Of a stretch of DNA of 24,717 nt, positions 12,741 to 21,293 are shown piece after piece. Made by a program: the position numbers and the translations under genes. The notes beneath the pieces were generated by a model, which searched no databases, was not told the origin of the DNA, and saw only the letters and a program-made list of their open reading frames with translations. Numbering within the stretch: the stretch's first letter is position 1; each line of letters starts with the position of its first letter. Source of the stretch: a virus; the IMG/VR virus record IMGVR_UViG_3300033150_000333, positions 1 to 24,717 of that record. The stretch is one strand, 5' to 3'.

Positions 12741-13907
12741 TTATGAACCGCTGCCGTTACTGGCCACGGTCATCTTCGGATCCATCCTAGTCCCACCGAG
12801 CACGTGCCTTACTTTGTACTGGATGCTGTCAGTATCAAAATCACCGGCCATCGGGTCGGCAGCACCGCCGCCGACACGCTGAGCATTTGGGGCCTTGATG
12901 AAGATCTCCGGTTCAGTGTGGCCACGGAGAAAACCTATCTCCAGGGCAGGCCTATTGTTGCCCGGATCGGCGAACAGGAACCATGAAGTGTTGCCGTTTG
13001 CACTGCTAGCTACAATGGGGATATACGGGTCAACATGCAGCTTCAGCCGGTTCTTCATCCAGTTGACAGCAATCAACTTTTGATTTGAAGTCCCGCCGGA
13101 TTCAACCAGCTCCAACTGTAACGCGTTTAGAATATTCTCGGCTGTAATTTCCAGAGCTGGAGGCACTACAAGGTGAACAGCGTCAATAACAATCGGCTCA
13201 CCGTCTGAATCGGTTTGTGCAGCCAGAATTGTCATAGCAGTTTGCAGAGCGGCAACAGACAGCGCCGGATTGCCAGTTACAATGTTGCTGTTATCAGCCG
13301 TGTAGAGACTGGCATGGGGACCGCTAGAATCGACGTACAGGCCGGTAGCGAATTTCTGTTCTGTCCTGCGGGCAGCCCTTCCAAACCTGGCCGGAATGTC
13401 TTTCAGCGCGTCAAGGTCGTCGTTTATCATAGATTCCCAGCTAAACGGTATCCGGCGGCCATATTTCTTGACGCTGTACTCGTATTTACCTTCACTTAAA
13501 CTGCTTTCGGGATATTCAGCCTGCTGTTTAACCTCGCTTAATACCGCCTCAGCCCCGCTTACGGTAAACCGCTTAACTGTGCGGAAATCTCTTACTGTTG
13601 CAATCCTGCAGTAATTGCGGTAAACAGCCGGGGCTTCCCGGTAGTTAGCTAGAAGCTGCCGATCCAGGATATCCCCAAACAGGTAAGGAAAATCGCTGGT
13701 GGTCATGGCCTCCTGCAGGTGGTACATAGGCCTGCGGCCCTCAAAAACGTCCGCCACAAATTTGGCCGCTTCGGCCAGCTTCGCCATATACTGCGGGTTG
13801 TTGCGCCCGCGTACCTGGCGCACGCCCTGGCCTTCTCCGCCAAAAAGCCTCTGAACAGAGGCTTCTTCTGCTCTTATACTCTCAATAGTTTCCAAGAATT
13901 CAGCCAT
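12741..13907 (-). CDS. Major capsid protein
   Basis: 388 residues from ATG 13907, chosen for the AAGGAG upstream; the frame extends nine codons to ATG 13934, which lacks a good ribosome site, so the longer form is possible. Features: an N-terminal acidic helix (M-A-E-F-L-E-T-I-E-S-I-R-A-E-E), Y-G-R-R-I-P-F-S-W-E-S-M-I-N-D-D-L-D, then F-L-R-G-H-T-E-P-E-I-F-I-K, and V-R-H-V-L-G-G-T-R-M-D. This is the Mu gpT-like branch of HK97-fold capsid proteins. It follows protease/scaffold and decoration genes, as in gpT-type head operons. Confidence 0.88.
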   Translation of the reverse strand: MAEFLETIESIRAEEASVQRLFGGEGQGVRQVRGRNNPQYMAKLAEAAKFVADVFEGRRPMYHLQEAMTTSDFPYLFGDILDRQLLANYREAPAVYRNYCRIATVRDFRTVKRFTVSGAEAVLSEVKQQAEYPESSLSEGKYEYSVKKYGRRIPFSWESMINDDLDALKDIPARFGRAARRTEQKFATGLYVDSSGPHASLYTADNSNIVTGNPALSVAALQTAMTILAAQTDSDGEPIVIDAVHLVVPPALEITAENILNALQLELVESGGTSNQKLIAVNWMKNRLKLHVDPYIPIVASSANGNTSWFLFADPGNNRPALEIGFLRGHTEPEIFIKAPNAQRVGGGAADPMAGDFDTDSIQYKVRHVLGGTRMDPKMTVASNGSGS

Positions 13908-13937
13908 TCTATTCTCACTCTCCTTAATTTCCATGTA

Positions 13938-14954
13938 TTACTCAGTTTCAATGTAGTAGACGTACACGGTCATCTCACCAGCTGATATGTTTGAAAAATC
14001 AGCAGAGCCTGTTACAGTTATACGGATTGTCTGAGCAGCTCCTATGCCATCACAGCAATCAGCCGGAGGAGTAGACCCCACAGTTCCAGCAGCGAGGACA
14101 GACTGATCAGTTTGTTCGGTAAAGCGATCTAAGTCCCCACTAACTCCAGCTTGAACTGTTGCAGTCGTATCACCTGTGAACCCCGTAGTAACCACAAATT
14201 TTGTTGCTAAAGGAACTGCTCCTTTAGGCAACTGAGTAGCCAAATCTACATATCCTGTTGCATCTTCATTGTCTGTAAAATCACCGATTGCAACCTGTTG
14301 GGAAATTACATTAACTTTAGGAACTGCCAGCTTAGCAACTGTCCAGATCGCATCAGCAAACAATGCCCTAGTTGTAGCGTCTGCCTGGAAAGCTCCATCA
14401 GCGATTGCTTTGATCAGGAATGCATTTTCCATGCTGTCAGTCGCAAATTTAGCCAAGGCAGCTGTTGCATCAAAAAAGCCGTCTGCCATTTTAGCACGGC
14501 CAGCGACAGAAGCAGCTAAAGCGTCATCAGCCAGCTCATCCGTCCCAATTGCCCCAGACAGAATATCTGCCGTGCCCGGTCCAGGCGAAGGCAGAACCAA
14601 TACTTTGATCGTGCTGGTGGACCCGCTGCTTACAGCCTCAAGCGCAAATCCAAAGAAATACCCACTGTTCTTTTTACTCAGGAAACCGCTACCGTCGCCA
14701 ATGTCATTATCAACATAGTAGAGCTGGTCCCCCGCAGACACAGCAGAATTTCCGCTGTCGTTTACGCCCTTAACGCTAAGTTCATACACGGCGGGGCCAA
14801 AATCAACTGTTGTAGTGCCGTCGCTTCTTTCATCTGTAAGCGCAACACCCGTCATCTGTCCAACTCGGACAGGCTGGCCCGAACTAGGAGCCGTCGGGTG
14901 AGAACAGGTTACAGACAACTTTCTGCCATACTCGTAAATCCTGTTAGTTGCCAT
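13938..14954 (-). CDS. Capsid decoration protein, DUF2190-like with C-terminal extension
   Basis: 338 residues. Residues 1-~125 resemble DUF2190 decoration proteins: an early Y-G-R-K-L-S-V-T-C-S, V-R-V-G-Q-M-T-G-V-A-L, D-F-G-P-A-V-Y-E-L-S-V-K, A-V-S-A-G-D-Q-L-Y-Y-V, then F-F-G-F-A-L-E-A-V. The middle (130-215) is Ala-rich and helical with repeated A-D-G-x-F and A-x-F-A-D motifs. The C-terminal ~110 residues are a beta domain. DUF2190 proteins stabilise capsids from outside; the extension may make a head fibre. AAGGAGG precedes the ATG at somewhat long spacing. Confidence 0.72.
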   Translation of the reverse strand: MATNRIYEYGRKLSVTCSHPTAPSSGQPVRVGQMTGVALTDERSDGTTTVDFGPAVYELSVKGVNDSGNSAVSAGDQLYYVDNDIGDGSGFLSKKNSGYFFGFALEAVSSGSTSTIKVLVLPSPGPGTADILSGAIGTDELADDALAASVAGRAKMADGFFDATAALAKFATDSMENAFLIKAIADGAFQADATTRALFADAIWTVAKLAVPKVNVISQQVAIGDFTDNEDATGYVDLATQLPKGAVPLATKFVVTTGFTGDTTATVQAGVSGDLDRFTEQTDQSVLAAGTVGSTPPADCCDGIGAAQTIRITVTGSADFSNISAGEMTVYVYYIETE

Positions 14955-14970
14955 CTTTTTTCATGCCTCC

Positions 14971-15393
14971 TTATTCGCGCCCTTTTGCGGCTATCTTGGC
15001 AGCAGATTCGCTCAGGCCTAGCCGCGCAAAGGAGCTTTCAAGATTTTTCTCTACTTCTTCCATGTTCACGTCTCCACCACTGCCGCCTTCACCCATGCCC
15101 CTGATGTTGCCGGAACCGGTCACTTTAGCTAGATAATCAACTTCTGCATCTACAGCCTCTTTGATTTTCTTTTTATATTCGTCCTTGTCCAACTCATCAT
15201 TTTTGAGCACGGGCTTCTGTGCCAAACTCTCCACCAAGCGCTGCTTGGTGATATCCGGCAGTTTGGCTTCCTTCAGCTGCTCAGAAACAAAGTCCCTGGC
15301 TTCTCTCAGTATCAGGGCCTCCTTTAAGCGCTTATTTTCATCTTCCAGCCTGCTTTTAGCTTCTTCAAGCTCCTTGAGTTTTTCATCGCTCAT
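14971..15393 (-). CDS. Nested in-frame scaffold protein from an internal start
   Basis: An ATG at 15393 (Met542 of the polyprotein) is preceded by GAGGAGG with eight-base spacing, a near-perfect ribosome site inside the coding sequence. The product would be 140 residues: M-S-D-E-K-L-K-E-L-E-E-A-K-S-R-L-E-D-E-N coiled coil, then helices and a G-x-G-E-G-G-S-G-G linker. That is exactly the scaffold module of the parent protein. Nested scaffolds sharing the protease C-terminus are known in lambda (C/Nu3) and Mu (I/Z). Expression is inferred. Confidence 0.72.
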   Translation of the reverse strand: MSDEKLKELEEAKSRLEDENKRLKEALILREARDFVSEQLKEAKLPDITKQRLVESLAQKPVLKNDELDKDEYKKKIKEAVDAEVDYLAKVTGSGNIRGMGEGGSGGDVNMEEVEKNLESSFARLGLSESAAKIAAKGRE

Positions 15394-17016
15394 TTTCTTC
15401 GCCTCCTCTAATTTTTGTTTGTCGCCATATACGGCCGCTTTGATTTCCGCTCTCATTTCTTCAACTAGGTCGGGTCTATTGCGCTTCACCTCGTCCAAAG
15501 TAATGGCTTCCCATTTCACTTCATTGTCACTCCTTTCAGCCGCCTTTTCCCGAGCGGCTTCAAAAAGTTCTAACACCTTTCCTCCCCTGCCGGCATCAGT
15601 AACAAAGTCGACCGATTCGGCCACGGCAATTTTTTCAATTATGGGTCCGGTCTTGCCCTCAGCCTCACCCTGCTTTGCCTGGCCTAGAGCGCGGTGGCTG
15701 AGGCCGATGTGCGGCGCCAGCTCTCCTAACGCTTCTTTGTATGGTGTAAATACCTTGGCATCGGCATAGACGCCAGGACCGTCCGGGCCGTTTTCTTCAT
15801 ACCGCCCGTCGGAAACCAAAACGCCCGCCAGATCTCTCAGCGAGCGTTCGGGCCGTTCGCTTTCTTCAGTTTTAGTTGGATGGTCCCAGTACATTTTGGT
15901 GCCTTTCTTATAGACGCCAGCATCGCGTTTCAGCACGGCTTCGCTGTAATACCCGCTAGTTCCCCAACCGGGGCTAATAATCTTGATGGGGATTGTCCCA
16001 TCCCTGTGGACGCCTTTTTCAATTAACGGCACAAATTCGTCTTTTAAAGTTTGTTTATTATCCGCCTCTTTGATATGATTCGGCATCTCTTTCGGATCCC
16101 GGTCCGGATTAACTTTCTTCCAAGCTGCCCTGAGCTTAGCTTTTACTTTCGCAACATCGCCGGCCGGAATATCTACCTTCTGGCCCCTAAACCCCCCGGG
16201 GCTGAAAGCAGCTATTGCCCGGCCTACCTGGGCAGCGGTCATCTTTTTCTGCGGGTCTTCCCAGAGCCGGAGCTTCCAAGTTGACGGCTTCTCCGAGTCA
16301 GGCACATAAGCGTAAGCCTCGGCTGGGTACTGCTTGCCATCCTCGGTTTTGGTCTTGGCTTCTGCTAATCCACGGTGAGATTCCTGCGATTTTACGGGTT
16401 TGTAGGTTATTTCTTTTACTACTTCAACCGGGTCACCCAGCATTACCTTGCCGTTGTCGTCAATTACATAAGTGCGTTTATAGAGCTTCGTTTTACCGGT
16501 AGCGTCATCCCGAGGTTCATCTTCGTAAATGAAATAACTGCTGAATACATCACGGATGAAGTACCAGCGCTTGGCTGCTGGGTTTTCATTGTGTAGTGCC
16601 TGCCGGAGCAGTTCTCGGATTTGTCCATGGCTCAGCTCGGCTTCAATTAGCTTTTTAGCTTCCCTTATAGCCTCTTGTTTTTCAGCTTCTTCAACGTTAT
16701 TTCCGGCACTTAATTTAGTCAGGATATCTTGTAGAGCTTTTATAGCCGCCCTAATTTTGCTTTCATTTTCTTTGCTTACCACCCGGCCTACTTCCTCAAG
16801 CTTCTGCAAAGTTTCTTGCACTTCATTCACGCTTTCCTTCACTCCTTTCGCTACAGCATTAGCCTGTCTGATTGCACTTGCCTCACATTTTTGACGTTCA
16901 CCTCCAGCCTTCAGGCACCTGTCCAACGCCGAGTTAGCAACTTTTATCCAGACCTCCTTTTGTTTGTCGGTAAGGCCCTTTATGTGTTTGTCAACATCGG
17001 CTTTCTTCCACGGCAT
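14971..17016 (-). CDS. Prohead protease-scaffold polyprotein
   Basis: 681 residues in modules. 1-60: a ChaB-like helical domain (P-W-K-K-A-D-V-D, then C-x8-C). 230-305: a DUF6582-like segment (Y-V-P-D-S-E-K-P-S-T-W-K-L-R-L-W, F-S-P-G-G-F-R-G). 325-480: a serine-protease-like domain with W-D-H379-P and G-L-S440-H-R-A, probable His/Ser catalytic pair by analogy with Mu gpI-type proteases. 540-681: a charged coiled-coil scaffold. The gpT-type capsid gene downstream supports this reading. It overlaps the small zinc-protein gene by 37 bases. The catalytic assignment is inference. Confidence 0.78.
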   Translation of the reverse strand: MPWKKADVDKHIKGLTDKQKEVWIKVANSALDRCLKAGGERQKCEASAIRQANAVAKGVKESVNEVQETLQKLEEVGRVVSKENESKIRAAIKALQDILTKLSAGNNVEEAEKQEAIREAKKLIEAELSHGQIRELLRQALHNENPAAKRWYFIRDVFSSYFIYEDEPRDDATGKTKLYKRTYVIDDNGKVMLGDPVEVVKEITYKPVKSQESHRGLAEAKTKTEDGKQYPAEAYAYVPDSEKPSTWKLRLWEDPQKKMTAAQVGRAIAAFSPGGFRGQKVDIPAGDVAKVKAKLRAAWKKVNPDRDPKEMPNHIKEADNKQTLKDEFVPLIEKGVHRDGTIPIKIISPGWGTSGYYSEAVLKRDAGVYKKGTKMYWDHPTKTEESERPERSLRDLAGVLVSDGRYEENGPDGPGVYADAKVFTPYKEALGELAPHIGLSHRALGQAKQGEAEGKTGPIIEKIAVAESVDFVTDAGRGGKVLELFEAAREKAAERSDNEVKWEAITLDEVKRNRPDLVEEMRAEIKAAVYGDKQKLEEAKKMSDEKLKELEEAKSRLEDENKRLKEALILREARDFVSEQLKEAKLPDITKQRLVESLAQKPVLKNDELDKDEYKKKIKEAVDAEVDYLAKVTGSGNIRGMGEGGSGGDVNMEEVEKNLESSFARLGLSESAAKIAAKGRE

Positions 17017-17258
17017 TTAAGCATCACCACCCGGCCATCGTCATACATGATAAACCCTTCATCAACACCGTGCCCGCAACAGGCTGATTTAACTCCAGGA
17101 ATATATCCTAAACAAGGGTCATATCCCTTTTTAGTAGGCATTTCCCCACAAAATTTACACGGTCTTTCTTTATTTGCAGGTGTTTTATCATCGGCATATA
17201 CCCATTTCCCTTTCCAATACGTGATTAAATGCCCGCGCTGGTAAGCGGTAATAGCCAC
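16980..17258 (-). CDS. Small Cys-rich (zinc-ribbon-like) protein
   Basis: 92 residues from GTG directly after the TAA of the minor head gene, with GGAGGAAGGTGATT as ribosome site. Residues 34-61 hold C-x2-C, a Cys at 49 and C-C-G-H, likely a zinc site. Similar small Cys-rich proteins occur next to Mu-F-like genes in Clostridia phages, function unknown. Its 3' end runs 37 bases into the protease gene. Confidence 0.65.
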   Translation of the reverse strand: MAITAYQRGHLITYWKGKWVYADDKTPANKERPCKFCGEMPTKKGYDPCLGYIPGVKSACCGHGVDEGFIMYDDGRVVMLKCRGRKPMLTNT

Positions 17259-18092
17259 TTAATCACCTTCCTCCGGCTTGCGCCTGTATAAGCAGTCACA
17301 CCTACATCCCGGAAACCTCGGCGGCCGCTGGTGGCCGCTGGGAAAAGGCTCGTCAATATCAATCCAACCCGCGTCCTGATTCTCCTCACAGCCGTCAGAA
17401 ACCCGGTCATCCCCCACAGTTAGCCAAGACTTTTCCATAAGAATGCCCTGTTTCTGTATCTCCTTGGCCGCGATCCGGTTGCCTTCCTCGTATGCTTCCG
17501 CGGTCTCGGTTACAGCCACCAGGTGCGCCCTGCTGTCAATGTGCTCCTGCGGCTTACCTACCGCAAATTCCTCGAAATGGCTGGATATTTCCCGGGCCAT
17601 CCGATCGTAGGACCAGCCCTCTTCAGTGCCCTTAATAATAATGGTCTTTATTCGCTTCCGGGTGGTTTCATTGATATTGGTCACTTTTTCAGCAGCATGT
17701 AATTCTAAGTATTCAACCGCCCTGGGATTCTCAAGGTCAAACGCAATATTGACTTTCAAATCAGCTATAGTTTTTAGAGCGGCTGCCTGCAGTGCCTTCT
17801 TTGCGGCTTCTTTTATCGGCTCACGAATTAAATCCGACGTTTCCATAAATACCTGGTCAAAGATAGGGTCCGTTTCATCGTCATCGATTGATTCTTTAAG
17901 CCTGTAAGCCTCTTTAAATCGCGACTTAAATTTTTCGAATCTCTGCAAAAAAAGCTTTCCCTGCTTACGGAAAGCTTTCTGCATTGCTTTTTCAAGCTTT
18001 TTCTCCAATGGCGCCAATGCTCTTCTCTTGCTCGCCCTGTGCATCGCCTCAAGGAAACGGTCCAGGGCATCAAGCAGCTTCTTTGCTTGCAA
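17259..18092 (-). CDS. Minor head protein, Mu F / SPP1 gp7-like
   Basis: 277 residues. A basic helical N-terminal half is followed by the Mu-F domain: W-S-Y-D-R-M-A-R-E-I, then A-V-T-E-T-A-E-A-Y-E-E-G-N, then W-L-T-V-G-D-D-R-V-S-D-G-C. It ends with the diagnostic C-terminal P-P-R-F-P-G-C-R-C-D-C-L-Y block (metal-binding Cys). These proteins attach to the portal and are ejected or guide head assembly. The start overlaps the portal end by 23 bases. Confidence 0.9.
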   Translation of the reverse strand: MQAKKLLDALDRFLEAMHRASKRRALAPLEKKLEKAMQKAFRKQGKLFLQRFEKFKSRFKEAYRLKESIDDDETDPIFDQVFMETSDLIREPIKEAAKKALQAAALKTIADLKVNIAFDLENPRAVEYLELHAAEKVTNINETTRKRIKTIIIKGTEEGWSYDRMAREISSHFEEFAVGKPQEHIDSRAHLVAVTETAEAYEEGNRIAAKEIQKQGILMEKSWLTVGDDRVSDGCEENQDAGWIDIDEPFPSGHQRPPRFPGCRCDCLYRRKPEEGD

Positions 18093-19674
18093 GCTTCCTC
18101 ACCGCCTCCCGGAGATCACGGATGGCATCTACCATCATGGTTTCAATTTCTTGTTCCTCTTCTTTATTCCGGCCCTTCCCTTCTTCATCATCTGGGAATA
18201 AATCTTCGAGTATTTCATCCACGTTTTCTTCACCGAGCGCCAGGAGCAGCATACGGGTGATGCGCTTCAAGTCCAGGGTGCCGGCCGGTGCTTTACCGTC
18301 CAGAGTGGCTGCGCTAACGATAGCGCTTACCTTTTCTTTTACGTCTTTCTCAAGAATGTCCGGGAAGGTAACGTTGACCCTGTCGCTCATGTCGCCTGCT
18401 AGTTCTACATATTCTTCGCCGTATTCGTTTTTAAGAACATTACCCTGCAATTTCCCTCGCGGAGCTCTAACTGATTGCTCAATTACAAACTGGCATATTT
18501 CCTTGAATACACTGGCCCACAGCTGCTGCCTATCTCTAAACATGAGCTCCATCGGCCGTTCCATGCTTTTAGCCGTAGCCAAATTGCCCGTGCTGGGGTC
18601 ACCAAAGTAATGCTCATATATGCCGGTGGCAGCTGACACCATCAAGAGTAGTCTGCGGCCGTCTTCGGCCTTTGTAGTGGCGCCAGCCGTCTTAATCGGT
18701 TCCAATTTCGCCCCTTCGGTACCTATGAAAGTTGAAGCAGTTACGGGTGGCGGATTGGTTTCGGTACCCGTATTGATACCTAATGTGCTCTGTAGTTTAT
18801 CTTTTGCTTTAGCAATACCCTTTTTACCGCCCTTGGCCGTGAGTTGCCATGCGAAACGCGAGTAAGCTTTTACAATGGTGGCCCAGTTCTCCAGGAACTC
18901 CTTGTATGCCCGGGCCCAGTCAATGCCCGCATAAACCTCTGATACGCCAAATTTCATGTCACTGAGCTTGTTCACCGCCACATGATAAACTACCGCATCT
19001 TCCACCTTTTTGCTTGCAATGGTTTTGGCGGGGTTCGGATTTTTCCAATCTGGATAATACGCCGTTCTCTGCCTCACTTCATGCTGTCCGGTGCTTGTAT
19101 TAAACCTGCGCTCCGTCCAGTCGCGTTTATAATAAAGCGGCGTCTTGGCATCCTCCGGATCCGTAATGATATCACTTATCTCATCAACCGGTATGGTCCG
19201 AATCCTCACCCGACCGGTGCTCTTGTTTACAAAAAATACGAAAAAGATATTTCCAAATACCTGTAATTCAGTCTCTTTCACCATCCGCGCCTGGTGTTCG
19301 GTGAGTTCTGCCCGGTTTTTCGGGTCGTCCAGGAATTCTTGAATAACTTCGTTAACGTCCGGATCTTCTGCTTCGATATTCACGCCCTGGCCAAAGACGT
19401 ACTGGGTTTGTGTTAGCACGGCCCGTTTGATGAGCGGGTTCTTTATCCAGTACAGCCGGGCCAGCTGGTTGATTTTGCGCAAGCCCTCCCGAGAAAATTC
19501 TCGCTGGCTTTCAGAGGAAAGCTTCATCCAGCCGGCATCTTCTAATGCCAACTCCAGCTCGGCCAGACGCTCTTGCAGTAGTTCTAAGCTGTCGTCCCGC
19601 TGTTGTATAGATTCCTGCATTTTTTGTATGTCTTCCGAAAGGATTTTCCTGGCTGCTTCTTGAAATATACCCAT
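18070..19674 (-). CDS. Portal protein
   Basis: 534 residues. N-terminal coiled coil (Q-R-D-D-S-L-E-L-L-Q-E-R-L-A-E-L) precedes the portal body: Y-V-F-G-Q-G-V-N-I-E-A, then F-G-N-I-F-F-V-F-F, then R-I-R-T-I-P-V-D-E-I, and S-A-A-T-G-I-Y-E-H-Y-F-G-D-P-S-T-G-N-L-A-T-A. The last two blocks are common to SPP1-type portals. An acidic C-terminal tail follows. It forms the dodecameric DNA channel at the capsid vertex. The ATG shares a CATG with the start of the antisense gene; GGGAGAGAT serves as ribosome site. Confidence 0.9.
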   Translation of the reverse strand: MGIFQEAARKILSEDIQKMQESIQQRDDSLELLQERLAELELALEDAGWMKLSSESQREFSREGLRKINQLARLYWIKNPLIKRAVLTQTQYVFGQGVNIEAEDPDVNEVIQEFLDDPKNRAELTEHQARMVKETELQVFGNIFFVFFVNKSTGRVRIRTIPVDEISDIITDPEDAKTPLYYKRDWTERRFNTSTGQHEVRQRTAYYPDWKNPNPAKTIASKKVEDAVVYHVAVNKLSDMKFGVSEVYAGIDWARAYKEFLENWATIVKAYSRFAWQLTAKGGKKGIAKAKDKLQSTLGINTGTETNPPPVTASTFIGTEGAKLEPIKTAGATTKAEDGRRLLLMVSAATGIYEHYFGDPSTGNLATAKSMERPMELMFRDRQQLWASVFKEICQFVIEQSVRAPRGKLQGNVLKNEYGEEYVELAGDMSDRVNVTFPDILEKDVKEKVSAIVSAATLDGKAPAGTLDLKRITRMLLLALGEENVDEILEDLFPDDEEGKGRNKEEEQEIETMMVDAIRDLREAVRKLASKEAA

Positions 19675-19975
19675 GTATTCATCTCTCCCAAAGGCGGTGA
19701 TTACCTTCCTCTTTCCGGACCCCGTTCGCTATGTTACGAAGGCGGAATATCAACGGATACGTAACACGCGCTGCATGATTTGCTGGCACCAGCCGCCAAA
19801 CTACGTATATAATGCAAAGAAGCACGGATACCAGGGCTGGATCGGCTACCTCTGGCCTCTGTGCGAAAAACATCGCTGGTACGTCCAGCGAATGGGTTGG
19901 TACGAGTTTTTGAAGAAATACAAGATTGATACTACCAACGACCCCGCCGAGTTATTTCCGCACCTAAACCGGTGA
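19673..19975 (+). CDS. Antisense HNH-family-like protein with degenerate active site
   Basis: The only plausible plus-strand gene; it fills the gap between terL and portal and overlaps both ends. F14-P-D-P-V-R resembles the 'FPKPxR' opening of DUF968/HNH-type phage endonucleases, followed by R-C34-x2-C37, then P-L-C64-x2-H67 and M-G-W-Y-E-F-L-K-K-Y-K-I-D, matching 'PLC..HH...H..G...F..kY.iD'. The zinc ligands (C34, C37, C64, H67) are kept, but the catalytic His-His pair is replaced (N43-Y-V-Y46) and the downstream His is lost. The start is unsure: ATG 19673 or GTG 19697, neither with a clear ribosome site. Likely a moron or decayed endonuclease. Confidence 0.62.
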   Translation: MYSSLPKAVITFLFPDPVRYVTKAEYQRIRNTRCMICWHQPPNYVYNAKKHGYQGWIGYLWPLCEKHRWYVQRMGWYEFLKKYKIDTTNDPAELFPHLNR

Positions 19976-21293
19976 AATTTCAACCGGGTCATCGTAGACA
20001 ATAGTTTCTTCTACCGGCACGCTCGCTGTTATCCATTCTGCAAGCGCCAGGGCCATTACGCAGTCGTCATTGTATCCTGGTGCTGCCTCCGGTCGTACTG
20101 TCATTCCTCTTTTTACATTCTGGAAATATCTTAATTCGTCCCTCAAGACAGTTAAACTGGCTGGTAACAATATGCGCTGGTTTTCTATAGTTACTACAAG
20201 GTGGCTTATTAGTTCTGACCTGGTTTTAGAGGTAAAAACAAAAGGTACACAGTTCACTATATGTTCAGAAACCGGATCACCAACTCCCGTAGCGTCCAAA
20301 AAGACCGGTGCCCTATATTTAGCTTGCAGCTGGTTTATCTCTGGGATAATGTCGCTGTAAAGCTTATTCCGATATCGCCTGAACTCGACTACCTTGTGAG
20401 GCACGGTAGTCACATCCAGAACAATAATAACAGTATAGTCCTGATATTTAGCCAGGTCCACCCCAATGCTGTAGATATGATCCTTTTCAGGCTCCTCTTG
20501 CAGCTCATAATCGTCAAATACTTCTTGTAGAACAGACCACTTAAAAACAAAGGTATCATCTTCTACGAACTCAGCCAGGTACTCCACCCTGAAAGCCAGT
20601 TCCGGTATTTCTTTTCTGATTCTGTCTATTTCCTCACGGTCAAGCCTATCATTGTCATATGCCGTAGCATGAAAACTTTTGTAATACCCTGATGAATCAT
20701 TCAAGCCTTCTTGAAAAATTTTATAAAAATAATTCATGCCGTTAGGCGTACTTTCTAGACGAATATCTCCCTGGCGGTCAAGAACCATGGCCCGGATTAC
20801 TTCTTGATATATACGGTCCTTGATAAAAGCTGCTTCTGTGATCGCTACCCCGTTGGCACCTTTGCCGCGCAGGTAAAGCCCGTCTCTCGCCGTGCTTCTA
20901 GCTAGTATCTTGCTGCCGTTTATAAGCTTGATTTCCGGAAAAGGCGAATACTTTATATCTGCAACCAAGGTGTCTAACAAACCGTTTTGCCCGGCTGCCT
21001 CTTCTATCTCGCTAAAGTAAATCCTTGTTTGGTCAATCGAAGGGGCCGTTACATACCACATCTGGTTTTTCTTTGTTGCGCATTCGTGGGTTACATCAAT
21101 CGCCGTCACCAGGCTCTTGCCAAAACGACGGCCGCAGTTTTTTGCGCTAATGCGGCCACCAAGATTTATTGCCTCAGATTGCTTGAGGCCAAGTTCTTTG
21201 TTGAAAAAAGCTTTAGCGAAAAAATACTTTGTCCCGCCTAGACTGCTTTAACGTTTTTTTTAGCTGATTTTTTTGCTTTGGGCTAAGATTCAT
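19964..21293 (-). CDS. terL: Terminase large subunit, frameshifted near the N-terminus
   Basis: From GTG 21109 a 381-residue frame holds the motor and nuclease: I-T-E-A Walker-B-like region, Y-S-I-G-V-D-L-A-K-Y-Q-D RuvC-like Asp, F-L-D-A-T-G-V-G-D-P-V-S, and Y-N-D-D-C-V-M-A-L-A-L-A. The Walker A loop C-G-R-R-F-G-K-S lies upstream of that start in the same frame, which opens after a TAA with no start codon. A proper start, ATG 21293 (M-N-L-S-P-K-Q-K, GGGAGGAAG upstream), lies in another frame ending at 21215. Removing one T from the T6 run at 21224-21219 joins both into a 442-residue TerL. Packaging motor; as read it is broken. Confidence 0.85.

Noticed and set aside
15161-15769. Long plus-strand open frame (about 200 codons) opposite the protease gene
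   Set aside because: Ser/Leu-rich mirror of the Lys/Glu-rich coiled coil on the other strand; no ribosome site and no recognisable motif. The same applies to the long plus frames near 3668-4258, 9137-9796 and 17984-18610.
21203-21250. Programmed +1 frameshift in terL
   Set aside because: The site lacks a slow or stop codon right at the slip, unlike known +1 sites; a one-base homopolymer error or mutation explains it more simply. Kept as an open alternative in the finding.
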